Below are positions 63,708 through 64,000 of a stretch of 64,000 nucleotides of DNA, in pieces. The translations under genes were made by a program, and so were the position numbers. Within the stretch, counting starts at the first letter, position 1; each line of letters begins with the position of its first letter. The stretch lies in contig BQMF02000208.1 of the NCBI GenBank assembly GCA_027922465.2, forward strand, positions 124,001-188,000, given 5' to 3'. The DNA comes from Turritopsis dohrnii (Eukaryota > Cnidaria > Hydrozoa > Anthoathecata > Oceaniidae). The notes below the pieces were generated by a model. That model was given only the letters and a program-made list of their open reading frames with translations, was not told the origin of the DNA and made no database searches.

Positions 63708-64000
63708 GTTAATCTAGTTTCTAAAAAGGTGATTTAACTGATTATATACTTAGTTTATCATTAAGAAGTTCGGTTTCTTTCTGGCTCATCTAAAATTTCA
63801 TACTCGGGAAGGAATGCGGATTGAATGGTGTAAAATAATAATTTTCTAAAGTATGATACAAGTTAAAAATCTTAAAATCGCTCAAATGTCATTAAAAGGT
63901 AAAGTTAAAAGTAATTAAAAGTGTAAGAGGTAGTGAATAAAGTATTGAATGTAAACAAAAGCAGCAGCTAAGCCATTTTAAAGGTACAGAAGTGTCCTGA
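63708..64000. other. CCDC13 5' flank
   Basis: ACTAG eight bases before the ATG on the minus strand could be a 5'UTR acceptor. No other feature seen. Confidence 0.3.

Overview
The window is AT-rich, intron-rich nuclear DNA of an invertebrate animal. It carries single-copy metazoan genes with many short exons and GT-AG introns, among old, degraded mobile elements (a DIRS-type tyrosine-recombinase retroelement, a LINE, pogo, Helitron-like and MITE families). This mix, plus a cGAS/Mab-21-like gene, a RecQ-like helicase in a transposon and a beta-helix/multi-TM protein remnant, fits a cnidarian best. The phylum is inferred, not proven.

Layout. (1) 22-6808 (+): C-terminal exons of a cGAS-like/Mab-21 nucleotidyltransferase. 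Its 5.5-kb intron holds two nested inverted-repeat elements: an outer one (869-5604) and an inner one (1317-3709) with a perfect 9-bp target duplication and a broken RecQ-like helicase on the minus strand. (2) 7.4-16.2 kb: accessory debris, with a transposon fragment, a palindromic MITE, a DIRS retrotransposon lacking its RT core, a 0.2-kb duplication, a decaying beta-helix/multi-TM gene (-) and a LINE fragment (-). (3) 16564-39127 (-): a complete DLEC1 (CFAP81) gene. I could reconstruct 36 coding exons in one unbroken frame (about 1524 codons). Two introns of DLEC1 host oppositely oriented genes: a coding-intronless GT23 (FUT8-like) fucosyltransferase (19500-21071) and a small unrecognised protein with a possible PH-like fold (30461-30916). 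(4) 39.1-47.2 kb: gene-poor, with several MITEs, a pogo/Tigger remnant and unassigned pseudogene pieces. (5) 48462-51590 (+): TGS1, the cap trimethylguanosine synthase, with its extreme N-terminus unresolved. (6) 52091-52376 (+): the two last exons of a small unrecognised gene. (7) 53866-63707 (-): a complete CCDC13 gene, 13 coding exons in frame (631 aa). Its largest intron holds five Helitron-like elements joined head to tail, one of them carrying a PIF/Harbinger-like MITE.

How the genes relate: DLEC1 (axonemal) and CCDC13 (centriolar satellite) are both cilium genes, and as far as I recall both lie on human 3p22, so their proximity may be old linkage. TGS1 is an RNA-cap enzyme, the GT23 protein a Golgi glycosyltransferase and the cGLR an innate immune sensor. 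There is no operon-like logic. The main structural theme is introns used as hosts for mobile elements and for antisense genes.
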